A stretch of 64,000 nucleotides of DNA from assembly GCA_013398615.1 (NCBI GenBank), contig VZSR01000520.1:22764968-22828967 (forward strand), read 5' to 3'. A program made the translations under genes and the position numbers. This stretch comes from Brachypodius melanocephalos (taxonomy: Eukaryota; Chordata; Aves; Passeriformes; Pycnonotidae). This document shows, in pieces, positions 11,861 to 24,800 of the stretch (the stretch's first letter is position 1; every line of letters begins with the position of its first letter). The notes under the pieces were generated by a model. That model saw only the letters and a list, made by a program, of their open reading frames with translations. It ran no database searches and was not told where the DNA came from.

Positions 11861-14800
11861 GGGTTAGTTAGCTTTAACACCTCAGTTATGGATTCTATTT
11901 TTGTAAATTCCCATCATCCACATGCTGCACAATGGTTGAGGCCACTTACCCCCCGCTGATATCAGGACCCCACATCCCCTTTAGCTAACTCCCTGACATT
12001 TCTATGAACTACACAGCTGAAATGTTATACAGTAATTAATGTTGATCCTAGCACACACACAGCCTCCAGTACAAATTAGGATAGAAAAGGTTATCATAAT
12101 ATTTTGCTAGACTGTTTGGTAGACTTGAATTGCTCCCTGTGGGGGACAAACAAGAAAAGGTATTTTTAAGATTTGCATGCTGGAGGAGCATCCCGGTATT
12201 TTTATTCAGATAAAGAAGAAACTGTTTTGAACATTTGGTCTGGGAAATGTTAGTCTTGCTATTGGCATGTTTTGATACCTGTGCAGTTGCAGTCCCTTAG
12301 GAGCAGTTTGCTTTTGGTATGTGTTTTCGAAGATGAAACAATGTATGGTGACTAAAACTCTTAACCAAAGCTCTGTTATCTTCTGGAGTTCAAATCCAGG
12401 TACAACCAGCAGCTGGATCCTCTCGGACTGTCAGTGGTGTCTGAAAAACACTCAGAGACTAAATAATTTAGATTACACCATTCTGACCTGTATAATTGTT
12501 TAAATGAGTAATGCAGCCACTAACTGAAAGAGGTCAACCATCTGTAGAGGAAACATAGAATTTGGTTTCATTTCCAAACAAACTTTTGAAGCGCCATACT
12601 GTGGGAGGTAGGGAAAAGTCTGCTGACAGATCAATGGCTTATCTGCTACACCAAGGTTAAAACTTCTATCACTTGTAGAAAGCAATGTTAATAGAAAATG
12701 CTCCTGAGAGAGCAGGCTTAGCACAAATAAAACTTGATCCACTCAATATGCCATTAATTGTCTTTTTAAAATTTTTGTGCTTTACAATGAATGTGCTTTA
12801 AACAGTTGTGATTAGTATTGATGGATTCTCATTACTCACTAAGGAAGACCACAACCTTATTTAAATATTTTTGAAAAATTAGATTCAACATGGAACTGCT
12901 GGATAGTATATAGCCTGTCAGTTTTATTTTTTGGGAAAGAAAAGACCGTACAGAAACTGCTACATTAGAAATTACAATTTCACATCTCTTCTCAAAATGT
13001 GAAGAGAGCAGGTTCTTCATCCAGAAGCAGGCATTTGTGCATGTGCCCTGAATCTTTTTATTTAGAACACATAAGTATTTAATATTTTCCTTTCCACTCA
13101 TGCTTCGACGTGTCTATCTTCATGGGTAAAAAAAGAATTTTGCATATGTAAGGATTTTTTCTTTAAATTAAAACCGCAAGGTACAATTTTCCCTTTATCA
13201 GTTTGTGCACAGAAAACTCAATGTGAAACAATATTCCGAGTGACTAATGTTATCTCTGTAATTTTGATAGCGTGTATAGTGGCATCAAAGTTTTTCCTTG
13301 TCATTTTCTGTCTTGTTTGTTTAGTTTTTGGGGTTTTTTTTTTATTAGAGAATATATTTTATATGCAGGCTGAACCTCACTTAACACTGCACATGATTGC
13401 AACTCGACGAACATATATTATTGAATGATGCCATTCATCACATTCAGAAACAGAAGTGAAGGCCAATTTCATTTAACAGACAGTGTGAGGATTGCTGCAG
13501 AATGAACAAATGGTACTTTGTAAATGTTGCCCCACTCATTTATTAAGACTCCCTTAAAAGATAACTGTTCTATGGAAACACTAGACAGAAGATAAGATTT
13601 CATACTGAAATTAAAAGAAACATGTTTTTGCCTGAAAACATGCTTAAATTCATATAAGCTCACAGAAATCAATACAAACTGATGAGCTGGAGAAATCCAT
13701 TATGATTTCTCACCCAGTGGTGAACTTCATCCTTTTATATGGGGAACAGAGTAAATTTGGAATTATCCCAAAACAATGGTTACATAACAATCCTCCTACA
13801 AAATTTTTACATAGTATGAGGCTAGAACAATGTCCTCAAAACCCAATACGATAATGATGAAAAAGGACTATGTCTGTGTCTAAAAAATATTCAGGTTAAG
13901 ACTGGGTTACGCAGACTATTCTAGTAGGAAATATTCATCACAGGTCTGAGAATTAACGTGTTCCTTTGTCTTTATCTCTGAATCCTTTGCAGCTCAGTGC
14001 CCAAACCTGAAGCAGTAAGAACTAAATTATGTCCCTCCTAAGCCTGCTTTGTTTCCAGATGCAGGTTTAAATATAGGAGCCCAGAACCTTTATTCTCTAA
14101 CTTCTGGTTCAATATATTAGCTGTTATAACATAAGGTATCAGAAATATTTTGGCCTGTAGAGATACAGTGAGACAAAACAGAAAGAGATGATATGAGAGT
14201 CAGTCAAGAATTAGAGCATGAGCTGAAAATCTCAGTCTTTTGTAGGTACCTATGTCAAGACTTTAGAGAACCTTGACAGGTGTATCATAAGGAGTGTATC
14301 ACAAGTAGGTCATGTGAGGCATAGACTGGGAGTAGGCGTATTCCACAGATGGACATACAATCCTTGTTTTCATAAAGGAATGATGTCTTGTTAATCTTGA
14401 CAATTTAAACTCTGAACCTTTCTACCAAAATTCAGTCATTCAAAAATTGAAATTGAGTTACTGACCCCTCAATAATCCATATCTGACCTTTCATGGGAAG
14501 GTGAAATTCCAGTTGCACACCTTTAATTCATTTGTGTGTCCTGCAGTATGACCCAGACCAAACATTAGTTTAGTACTAACTTAAAAATATTTTAGTCTTT
14601 TTTAATAGACCTTTTATGTGAAAAAGTTTTAGAAATGTGTTGTAGGATTCCAGCAATAATTTCTATAAGAAAATTTCAAATAGATTTTTTAATGCTTGTA
14701 CATAGATAATATTTTTAGAGTTATAATTTTAAAAATAAAAGTATAAAATATTGCTTTATTAGCACAATTATGATATTATTTTTGCTACCATAAATATCCT

Positions 14801-15679
14801 GTACTACAACACACATCGAAAATTATGTAAATAATCGCATTCTGCTAATTGCATTATCTTAAGTTAGAGTCAGTTGAGATAGCTGGATATTAAATAGTGT
14901 GACTGAAAAAAAAAATCTCCTCTTGAATAGAAAGCTTTTGTAGGTAAGCAGGAATAGTAATCTGTATAAAAGATGAAATAGGGGCTAAGCGCTTCAGGGA
15001 ATTTGCAAAATTGCTGCCACACACTCTGAGTACTTGACAGCTTGAACCACCCAAGCAAATGAGGTCTAAGGAATGGATATCCAGCAAGTATAAAAAGGCA
15101 GTATGATCTTCAAAATGGGCCATGTAAGTGAAGCAAGGAGTGACAGGTAATGACATTCAAGCAACAGATCTTCACTGCCTGTTCTTCATTCTTTCCTAAA
15201 TTACCATGTTTCAATAGAGTAGACAGATAGATTCATAGAGGTACAAATTAGGATTGAAATTTACAGTCCTCATAATGACATCTGTGAACATGAAGTTCTT
15301 AAAGAGTTCCAAATATGGCATTTGGTGGTTTGGTCTTTGCCAAAAGCAGGTAGATAAATGGTAAATAAATGGTAGATTTTATGGTAAAGCAGCTTTTTGT
15401 GTGCTTTTTCTTTGTTTTTCTTGGTGATGGTGAACATAAAAATTACTTAATCTGCTAACTAGTAACCACAAATTAGATTCACCAAAATTTGCTCTTAGAA
15501 TATATTGAATATGAATATATTTTCTGATCTAGCTATGGAGATCTGCTGCAACTTCCAAGCAGATAGCAGACTATTTCAAAAAATATATGCATCTTTTAGT
15601 TCTAGTAGCAAAAATACATGAGCAGAAAACAAAGTTTATTCTGTTTTGTGGTACATTAATCTCTGCTAGTTTACACAGT
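11861..15679. other. Gene desert segment
   Basis: No gene, LINE or tandem repeat was recognised. The segment 11930-12060 is slightly GC-richer with a CCCCCCGCTGATATCAGG patch. A G4T9 junction (TTGGGGTTTTTTTTT) occurs near 13328-13342. Frames do not exceed about 90 codons. Confidence 0.7.
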
Positions 15680-15716
15680 TTCTGCCAGTTCCTGAATATG
15701 TGCATTCCTAAACTAA
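15680..15716 (+). repeat. 37-bp perfect duplication, copy 1
   Basis: The segment starts TTCTGCCAGTTCC and ends CATTCCTAAACTAA. It is identical over 37 bp to 18784-18820, in the same orientation. The flanks do not match on either side. Confidence 0.95.
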
Positions 15717-18700
15717 GGTTTATGAACATCATGAGGAACACATGCAGTGCAGCTGATGTTTGTCATTATCTGTTTTATACATCACCAAAATCATGATGGA
15801 GGAGTGTCATGTTATGGTACTGTACTGCCACATTTAAAAGATGGAAATTTTAAATGATGGATCTTTTAGGATCCTTTAAAACATATTAATAGACTTCCTG
15901 TCTGTTAATTGATAAGCCACTTTTCCATATCCTGTTTAGATGGAAAATTTCAGGATATTGATGTAACATGATACACTCAGTTTCACATCCTACCTAATAC
16001 AACTGCTTTTTATTCCTATAAGCTTACCAGTCAGGTCCCATTACATGAGATGCAGATTGATAATTCAGGGTATTTACCAGCGTAGTACCCACTTCACGGT
16101 TAGTTAGGACATTGGCCATCTATTTTGTATTTCGAAAAGATGGCTTTCTTTTAAAATGATGTGCAGAAATGCAAATTAAAATAGACTCACATAGTTGTGA
16201 TGACACTTTTTCCATTTGTTACAGTCTTTGCAATATTTTGTATTTTTCTTCAAGCATAATTTTGAAGACATTTAAATATAAGAGACACTAAACTGTCATT
16301 TTAAAAAAAGTGTTTTGGTGAAGTGCTGGAAGGCCTAAAAGACTCAGGCAAGAGCAGGCAAATGAAAGGAACCAAAATTTTCTAGTTTCACACAAAATAT
16401 TTTTATATAATATTAATTTAATGTAATCATAGTACTGGATTATTGACAGTGTGTACTAAGGGTACAAAGTCCTGGAAAGTGAAGGTTGCACAATCTGCTG
16501 CATATCTCGCATTGGTAAGACACCATTTACTTCTACAGTGTCTTATGCTTCAAAGATAAAAGTGAGTGATGATCTGGAGATTCTATAGTTTCTTTAAAAT
16601 CAGTACAACATGAAAAACAGGAATAATATTTTATTTCTAATGGGAAGAAATGCTGTTTTATAATTGCAGTGTACGTTTGTATTTACTGCAGACAACATGC
16701 CTTCTCCTTTAAAGTATTTTAAGAACTGTTTAAGCCTCTTTTAAGTTACCAAACCTGGGACCTCTTGTACAAATCTGTGCCATCACATCAGCATGTAAGT
16801 GCACTCTGCATAAAAAAGGATGGGGATTGATTTAGGCCACACTACGGAGCCAACCCCAGGCTGAGAGTAGCTTTATTCTCTGCTTGTTTTCTCAGCTTTT
16901 TATTCATTTGCAATGAGGGAGTGTGGTGCTTTTTTGAAAATGACTCTCTTGATGAGGTCTCTGATTGTAAAGTACTTTCAAACTGGGAACTTCACCACCT
17001 TTGTGGCTGAGTGGATAACTTTTCCATTAAAAAATACGAACCTGCTTTCCACCAGTCCCTTTCCTCCTTTTCATTATTGTTCCTGTGCATCAAAAGTGAC
17101 TTTTCACAGCGGACCGCTTACAGGAAGCTAGCAAAAAAAGATACCCATGTTCCAGTGCAATTGCGTGATAGCAACCAATATTTTCATTGCCAGATGGTAC
17201 TAATAGCAGTTCTCTAAATGCAACTAATGTTTATCTAATCCACTTTATCTCTGCAGATCTCCCATAGGCTTCCCATCCCAATTTCATCTCCTTACAGTAC
17301 CTGCACACCCAGCATGTAGATATACAACAATTCAAGGAATTTTAGTTACAAAAGGAACTGATTTAATGACAGACTTTTGGTGAGAATTTGTCCCTAGAAA
17401 TGCTATAGTTTCTGCAGAAACTACTGCTCACTACCCACCCTGCTTCCGCTCCTCGGATGCTTCTGCCTAGGCTGAGCCCACATTGCATTACTCTCTTGCT
17501 CTCAGAAATCTCTGCTTCCTCATGAAAATTGGGTGGCTTTTTTCTCATCATGATTTGGAATTTACCTCTTCTATACACTAACTCTTCTTCCTACTATACT
17601 ATGGCTGTAGCTGTCAGATCTTCAAATCAATGGTAATTTACCAGTGAAAAAAAAGATAGATACTTAACATTTTAGCAAAAGTTTGGGCAATATTTAGCAC
17701 TTGAGTGTTAAAAGAAGTGAGAATTCAAATTGTCAGCACTTAGCACTTTCATTCATATTCACTAATCTCAGGAAATTATGTCCTGAGAAACCGGCACATA
17801 CTTAAAATTAAAACAGGCTGTTTAAAAAGGAGTCTGCATGGCATCATATTTGTCAGTATTCAAAGCAGAGATGATTATTTTTCTTTTTCTTATTAGATTG
17901 GTAGCTGCATCTCCTAATAATTTATTGCCTCTTTGTCTGCAGCATCCCAGGACAGAATCTCTCACAACCCATTATTGGAAGACATCACCAAACTCTGTCA
18001 AATTTGGATGTCAGATTATGTTATACATTATAAATTACAGCAGCAGATGTTCTTTTAAAAAGTTGTGGTTTCTTTAAATGATCTAGCTGATGCAACTCTT
18101 TGAGTCACTGTGGTGAGAGACAAAATTAATGACAGGCTGATTTAGTGGTGCACTTTTTAACCAGCATTTTGAAGAGATTAGGAGGTTGTCAGAAAGATAT
18201 CAAGAGAGGTAAAGAGATTAATTTGAAAAGTAGTTTTAAATTAGAAAAGAAATAATTTCTTTGAAAACCCTTTTATAGGTGGGAGCACCTCAATGGAAAA
18301 TGGGCATGAAGAAAATCTTTCATTTGGTACTTTTATTTTTCTTAGGCAGATAATTTCTAGACGGCAGTATCCTAATCTTCTTGGAAAAATGTAATGTGAA
18401 CATTTCTTGGCAAACACAATTATCTGTTAATTCTCTTAAATATTTCTTCATCCCTGGAATGTTTAAACCTTAACATCTATAAAAGATATCAATCAAGTCA
18501 ATAGACAGGAAGATGTTTGGTTTGACAGATAAATATTTTAAATAAAATATGTAATTGTCATTAAAGAAATAGAAATGAAGATAGAAAATTACAATTAAAA
18601 TATTTCCTTTTAAAATCTGTTGCAAAGTAAATTATTGTGCAGGAAATGGTAATTAAAATGTGTTTATAATTTCAAAAGAATTTATCAGAATATGTTGGCA

Positions 18701-18783
18701 TTGAAGATGGGATACAGATAGACTGATAACACGTGATGCAAGACAGTGAAGTTTCCAATGTTATAAATAAGCCCATATTTATA
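15717..18783. other. Gene desert segment between the two 37-bp copies
   Basis: This is AT-rich single-copy-like sequence with no recognised repeat. A small CpG-bearing palindrome AGCGGACCGCT lies near 17109-17119. Frames at 16913-17217 overlap in two phases and have no recognisable domain. Confidence 0.7.
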
Positions 18784-18820
18784 TTCTGCCAGTTCCTGAA
18801 TATGTGCATTCCTAAACTAA
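18784..18820 (+). repeat. 37-bp perfect duplication, copy 2
   Basis: It is identical to 15680-15716, which lies 3104 bp upstream. Flanking bases diverge at once: copy 2 is preceded by TTTATA and followed by AGTAATATT, copy 1 by ACACAG and GGTTTATG. There is no poly(A) or inverted terminus to suggest ordinary transposition. Confidence 0.95.
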
Positions 18821-21800
18821 AGTAATATTTGCAGGTCCACCGTTATTTTTTGCAAGGAGAAGGGCTACTGAAGCATACAAAAAAAAAAAGAGGACTGGGA
18901 ACTCTCAGAGAATTTTACTCCTAGAATTTCCATGTAGTGGCTTAAATTCTATGATTCATTGTCTCAGGTGCTAGTCCCAGAAATAAAGCTGTTCAATTAT
19001 TTTCCATTAAAAGAACTACTTTTTCAGCATGTTATAACTTTGCCAAAATTTACCAAACTTATCTGAACCCTACCCAGATTTCTACCTGAAATCTGACATT
19101 TTGGTATTTTATTTCGAGCTAATTATATTTAATTTGTGTGTGCATTCGAATTTATCTATCTATCTATCTATCTATCTGTCTGTCTATCTATTGATTAAAA
19201 AAAAAAAGAGAGAGCTGTTGTTTCTAAAACTAGTAGATGAAAAAGTCCACCACATGCCAAACACATCACTACAGAATTTGGTTCATATTAAAAAATTACT
19301 GAATCACTGTAGTTCATTTGTTCAGACGTTCTGGTATATAGCACCTCGTGTACATTTAAGGTACCCTGAAGTTTGTTTAAAATTCACACTGTTACAAGAC
19401 TGGGAAAAAACAATCTGGGTTCACACGTAATCAGAGTTCTTCTCTCTGGCAGTCCATCTCCAATCCAAAAAAAGAACCTGTCCTTCCAGATCTCCACACA
19501 TTGTCCCTTTTGGCTGACAGGAAATGTGGGCAGAGGTGGGTATGGCCTGACCAAAGTAAACATTTGCTCAAAATATGCAGAAATATAGCCAAAAAACAGG
19601 GGAAGCAGCAGAAGCTTGAGCAATACATTTACGGTCAGGAATAAGATCTGTATGAAGATAGCAGATAACTGTAGATGAGGGGCTGAAGGAAGAAGTGGAT
19701 TGGGCATGACCAGGAAAAAGCAAGGAGGAAGAAAGTGGTGAGACAAAGGAAGAGTCAATTGATCATTATGTTCTACAATCAGGGTTAAAAACAGATGTCC
19801 AGAGAGCCTCACTCTTCTGCAGTTAAAAAGTAGTTATGATGTTAATCATTTCTTACATGGACTAGAGTTGGTTCACATAAAGAGTAGCTATTGTGTTGAT
19901 GTTTGATACCAGAAATTCCATAGATTCAGCAGTCTTCTTTTTGACACAAAAGCCCTTTTTTTAAAAATTAGAAACTGTTCTAGACATGCAATGTTTGTTT
20001 TCTCAATTAATGAATCAAAACAACTAAAGATGCTCTGTTTCCTAAATGTTGCAATTAATACTTTGATATAAATGCATAATGATGCAGACATTCACTCCAT
20101 GATCCTGTTCAATTTCTTCCAGAGTAGCCGCATTTTTTTTCCGTTAAACCAATCATTTCTTCATACTGAGGTTGTCACTTACAGAGCAGGGATAATAACA
20201 CCATCTATCTTCACTGAACTTTGTGAGGATAAATTAATTAATTTTTTTATAGCTTTCGGAAGCATATCAAAATACAGAAGAACAGATCTGTGGTGAATAC
20301 TAAATAAAAGGAGATCACACTTTGAATAACTAGTCAAATGTTGAATAACTAATCATTCATCAAAAGAGACAGAGACTGTACAAAAATAGATAGGCTTAAG
20401 TAAAGAACCGTCATCATGATACATGCATAAAGAGGCCAAAATAACAGTGCTGGAACTATTACAGTTTTAGCACTACAACACTTTGATTTCCTTTTTATGA
20501 CCACTTTTTAAACCTCAAGGGTATTATTCTATACCTCAGTATAGAATATATGTATGTCTATATGAAGAACAAATATGACCCACTACAGTAGAATAAATGT
20601 TTTGAAATCTTCCTTTTATATATGTTTACATCATATTCCTGTGGGCTCAGAAGGACTGTTTCTTTGATTTTACTTGTTTAAAGTTTCATGTGAATGTTCT
20701 CTAAAGCACAAAAATTAGTCTGGTCTTCCTTTTCCAGCTTTCTTTTAATCCTCCACATTACTCATTTTGTCCCTGTTTTAAAAGAGTGAAAACAAACAAC
20801 ATGTAAAAGAAAACAGAGGGTTAAAAGGTAAGTACTAATATCAAGCAAGTAACATTCATTTAGGAATTGCAGTGTATTCCCTGTGCATGACCTAGGAAAT
20901 GAGATAATGCTTTGTGTTCCAGTCCATGCATACATGTAGCACATTTAACACCAAATAAAAAGGGAGTGTGAGAGGCAGGTTTATCTACCTATACGCCATT
21001 GCCCTATGCTTAAACAAAAAAAGACAGTAAAGTGCACCATTAAGTATGTTTGAAGTGACGCAGCTGTAAGCAGAGCAATGCTCTTCCTAATAATATATCT
21101 GTACTCTTAAAATTATCATCTTCAACCTACTCCTACTGCCATGACACCGCTACAGCAACTCTTTGAAATTTTCTTTAATGCAGGAATTAACAACCTTATT
21201 TGCTATAAATTCTACTGTTCTCTATTTTTGCTTGCGTGATGCAACTTTTTTTTGCATCCTGACACAATATCTCACAAAGACAATGTAAATGACTGCAGTG
21301 TGAAAGCAAGCATAATCTTTTGGTTCACTAACCAACAGATTATTTGAATCTCAACTCTACTTAATCACATTCAGATTACCAGAGAGGTGACTTTCAAATA
21401 TTTTGGCAGGATACATACGGTCCCATCCATTATACCTCCCAGAGTGCTCCTGTATGGCTGTCCCCTGCCCTGTGTTGACAACCACACCAAAGCAGAGGTT
21501 TTGCTGCCTCCAGAAACGCACTCAGAGCCATGAGTTGGCCCAGGGCCCCTAAGCCTGTGCTGTGCCATCACCCCACCACCACCAACACTACTATCGTTAC
21601 CACTCACTGTTCTTGATATTTCCCTACCACCTGACTTCACATACTGCTCAGTATTTTTTAGCACTCATCATCCAAATGCTGTAAAACCCACCATCCAAGT
21701 GCTTCAAAATATATATGCAATGTACATATATATACCCCCACGCTACCCACAAAGGAGTAGCAGAGCTGTAGACAAGCAAAACTGAGACAGCCAAGACAGA

Positions 21801-24800
21801 GTGACTGAGCAGAAGGCTGGGATGCAGAGTAAGAATCCAGAAGATTCTTTTTGAGTGCAGAGGTCAGACATAGCCACAAGTAAATCCTTGGCCAGAACAG
21901 TCGGTGGTGAGAGTGTTCTTTCTCCTGTACTTGCTAGAAATCTGTCCAGTATTGCTGAGTAGGATTGAAACCTTCATTTCATGCCTGGTAATAAGACTTA
22001 GAAAGTCTCCAACTGGTTGACTAAAGTTTCAAGTACTGTAGATTGTCCTAAATCAATGGGCTTGTTACAAAATCCAGATATTTGAAATAATATCAGCCAT
22101 GACTTGGAAATCTGTTTGAGGTATAATTCGGTCAGAATGTTCTGTTGAATATTTTTCATGGGAATTTAATGTACTGTATCCATTACTTGAGGCTGTTTAA
22201 ACTAAGCTCTAATGGACATAAAATATATTGTGATAAATTTTACCAGAATAGCTGGTGTACAACTATCTTTTGGGGTTTAGAGGCATAAAGGGGTCGAGTG
22301 AGTATATTTTTGTAAGACCTGACACTTTAGACCAACCACAAAAACTCAGGACCTGCAACTCAAGGAATCTGCATCCAAATTGAAACTGTTTGCTGAGGGT
22401 TCTGGCTACAAGATCTATGGCAACTGGCAGTTTCTAGGGATATGACATCACAACTTCACAGGTGATACATATTTATTTGATTAGAACTTTAGCAAATGTA
22501 TCCTAGAATAGAAAGAAAATATTCATAAAAAATATTTACCTTCTTAATATTAGAGTGCTGCTTAGAGGATAACATAAACAGCTTTTTAATTTTAATGGTG
22601 TACAACTGGTATATAGTGTTCCTTAAAACTTCCCCCAATTCAGGTATAGAGACCTTTTTCATTCCTTTAAAAATTTAGTTGGGGATAGGAGTGTTGGGAG
22701 ATTTTAATTTGTTTGTTATGTTCAAAATAAGTGCAAGAGAGAGATAAAAGAAACTTGTGGAGTTGTCTAGCCACGTTTGGTACAAACGTTTCTTTCATAG
22801 AATTTTCAGTACTCAGATTAAGCTAAATTCTCATGTAATTAATGAACATGACGTGGTTTAACTTCTGAGAAATCAGTAAGCATCGTGGGTTAATTATGAA
22901 ATCTTAGTAGCTTACATTTACATTTTAGTAATTCAGGTGACCCTTGTCCATGCTACACTTCTCTGCTGGGAATGTTATCCCATAATCAATACACGAGGCA
23001 ACAAGAGTAGATGATATTAACTGGGGATCTCTTTCTGGGATCATAGACTCACCTGTGGAAAACTGTTGTGGGAAAAGCAAGGGTATCAAGTACAAGAGAA
23101 TTAGAAATGAGAATCTGATCAGATTCCGCATCCAAGTAAGGACTTTGTCTTGACCACCTTCCTAGCCGAGAAATCAGCTTCAGGGAGTCAGCAAGAGCAG
23201 TTTTGTAAGTCTGCAGTAAAACAGGATGCTACAGCATGTTTTCTGTTCAGAAACAGTAAGTCTGTTTCAATTGGGTTTTAAATGTCTTCCTAGTCCTGAC
23301 ATAATCCTAGCTGCAGGCTTTGTTGAACCAACTGGTGTTTATTTTGAAACTGACATCTTAATTCCCATAATCTGACTGCTCGTTGTAGGTCATTATCTCA
23401 CCAGCAATGTGCTGACCACTATACAAAAAGGTGGAAAGAGTAAAGAACCTTTAAATGATATGTTAAAAGTCATGCAGTTTTGTTTGAATTACTGTGAAAG
23501 TTGTATTCATGTTTCTGTTTTCAGCTCCACTCATCAGTTGTTTGTAACTATGCTAGAAAAGATTCTCTCCTGGCTGGAGCCCAGCAGATTGGTGCTCAGC
23601 TTGAGAGGAACAGTATTATTTAACTTTGAAAATATTTATTGATTCATGTTTTAATTAGCAGTAAAAAGCAATTTGTTTATTTTCAGAACACTTTCCCCCT
23701 CACATTTAAGGGCAAATTCTACTCGTTTTGTGTTTCACTTGCATAAAGGTGACATTTTCATAGATGCTTGCTTGGCACAAGGCAGAATCATGTACTTGGT
23801 ATCCTGCCCTTGCTTTTTGAAAGATCCAGAATTGGCAGCTTTGGTTATGCGTAGGGGGTTTTTGCTCTCTCTATAATTTGCTACCCAGATCAAATATGGA
23901 AATTTTTAACCCATATTTTGTGGCTTTATTGCATTTTTGCATTTGTAGGTGTTTTTCCTGTAATATGCTTTGTTCTGACATTTAAACACAGAACAGATAT
24001 GTTTAAAATGCTTATGCCTAAAATACTATTCATCATGTTTCTAAGTTTGTACAGTGCATTCCAACGAATAGTTAACATTTTGGGTCCCAAAATAATCTCG
24101 ACAAAGCACCATTTAGTGCAGAAGCCAGGAAAAATGGTGGCAAGTAAATCCAGGTTTAAATGATACTGCGTTATTATCCAAAATCATGCATTTCATCTAT
24201 CTCAGCAGCATTCAGATGAGGAACTTTTAACAATGTCACTAATGTTACTGGTACTTGCAATGAATATAAAGTACTGATAGAAAGTATTAATTATTATCAT
24301 TGCAGGCTTGAAAGTTGAAGCAGTGTTATTTTATATGACAAATGCTTTGAGCATCCAACACTGCTTCTGAAACATTAGAACTGGGCAAAATACTCATGAC
24401 AAAGGTATTATTTGTATTCAACAGAAAAAAAAAATCTATTTTCTAATCTGCAATTGATTCAGAAGGAAATAATGACATTTTCAAAATAATGAACTTTCCT
24501 TATTCATTATTTAGTTATTTTCAGAAACTTGAGAAATATGTCCTTCTATACCCATATTTGCACTCATGAGTACGTTAAAATCCTAATGAACTACGTGGAG
24601 GGTGGGAGCTAGCAAGCTTTTAACTTTAGAGTCATTCTTACCAGACAAATATTTCTAACCATTCTTTATGTATTGGAAAACAGATGCTCAGACAAGTGAA
24701 GGCATATGCTTTGTATCGTGTAAGTACAGGTACTGTGATATTGTGTGCTGTGTTGTTGCAGTCCACAGCTATCTAGCTTCTTTGCTGATTGTTTCCAAAG

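Noticed and set aside
18950..18965. TTCTATGATTCATTG, similar to the CR1 terminal repeat
   Set aside because: No CR1 3'-UTR sequence precedes it; the short match is compatible with chance.
19384..19812. 142-codon minus-strand Leu/Pro-rich hydrophobic frame that could suggest a membrane protein
   Set aside because: The hydrophobic composition follows from a purine-rich + strand. Four other frames overlap it and there is no family resemblance.
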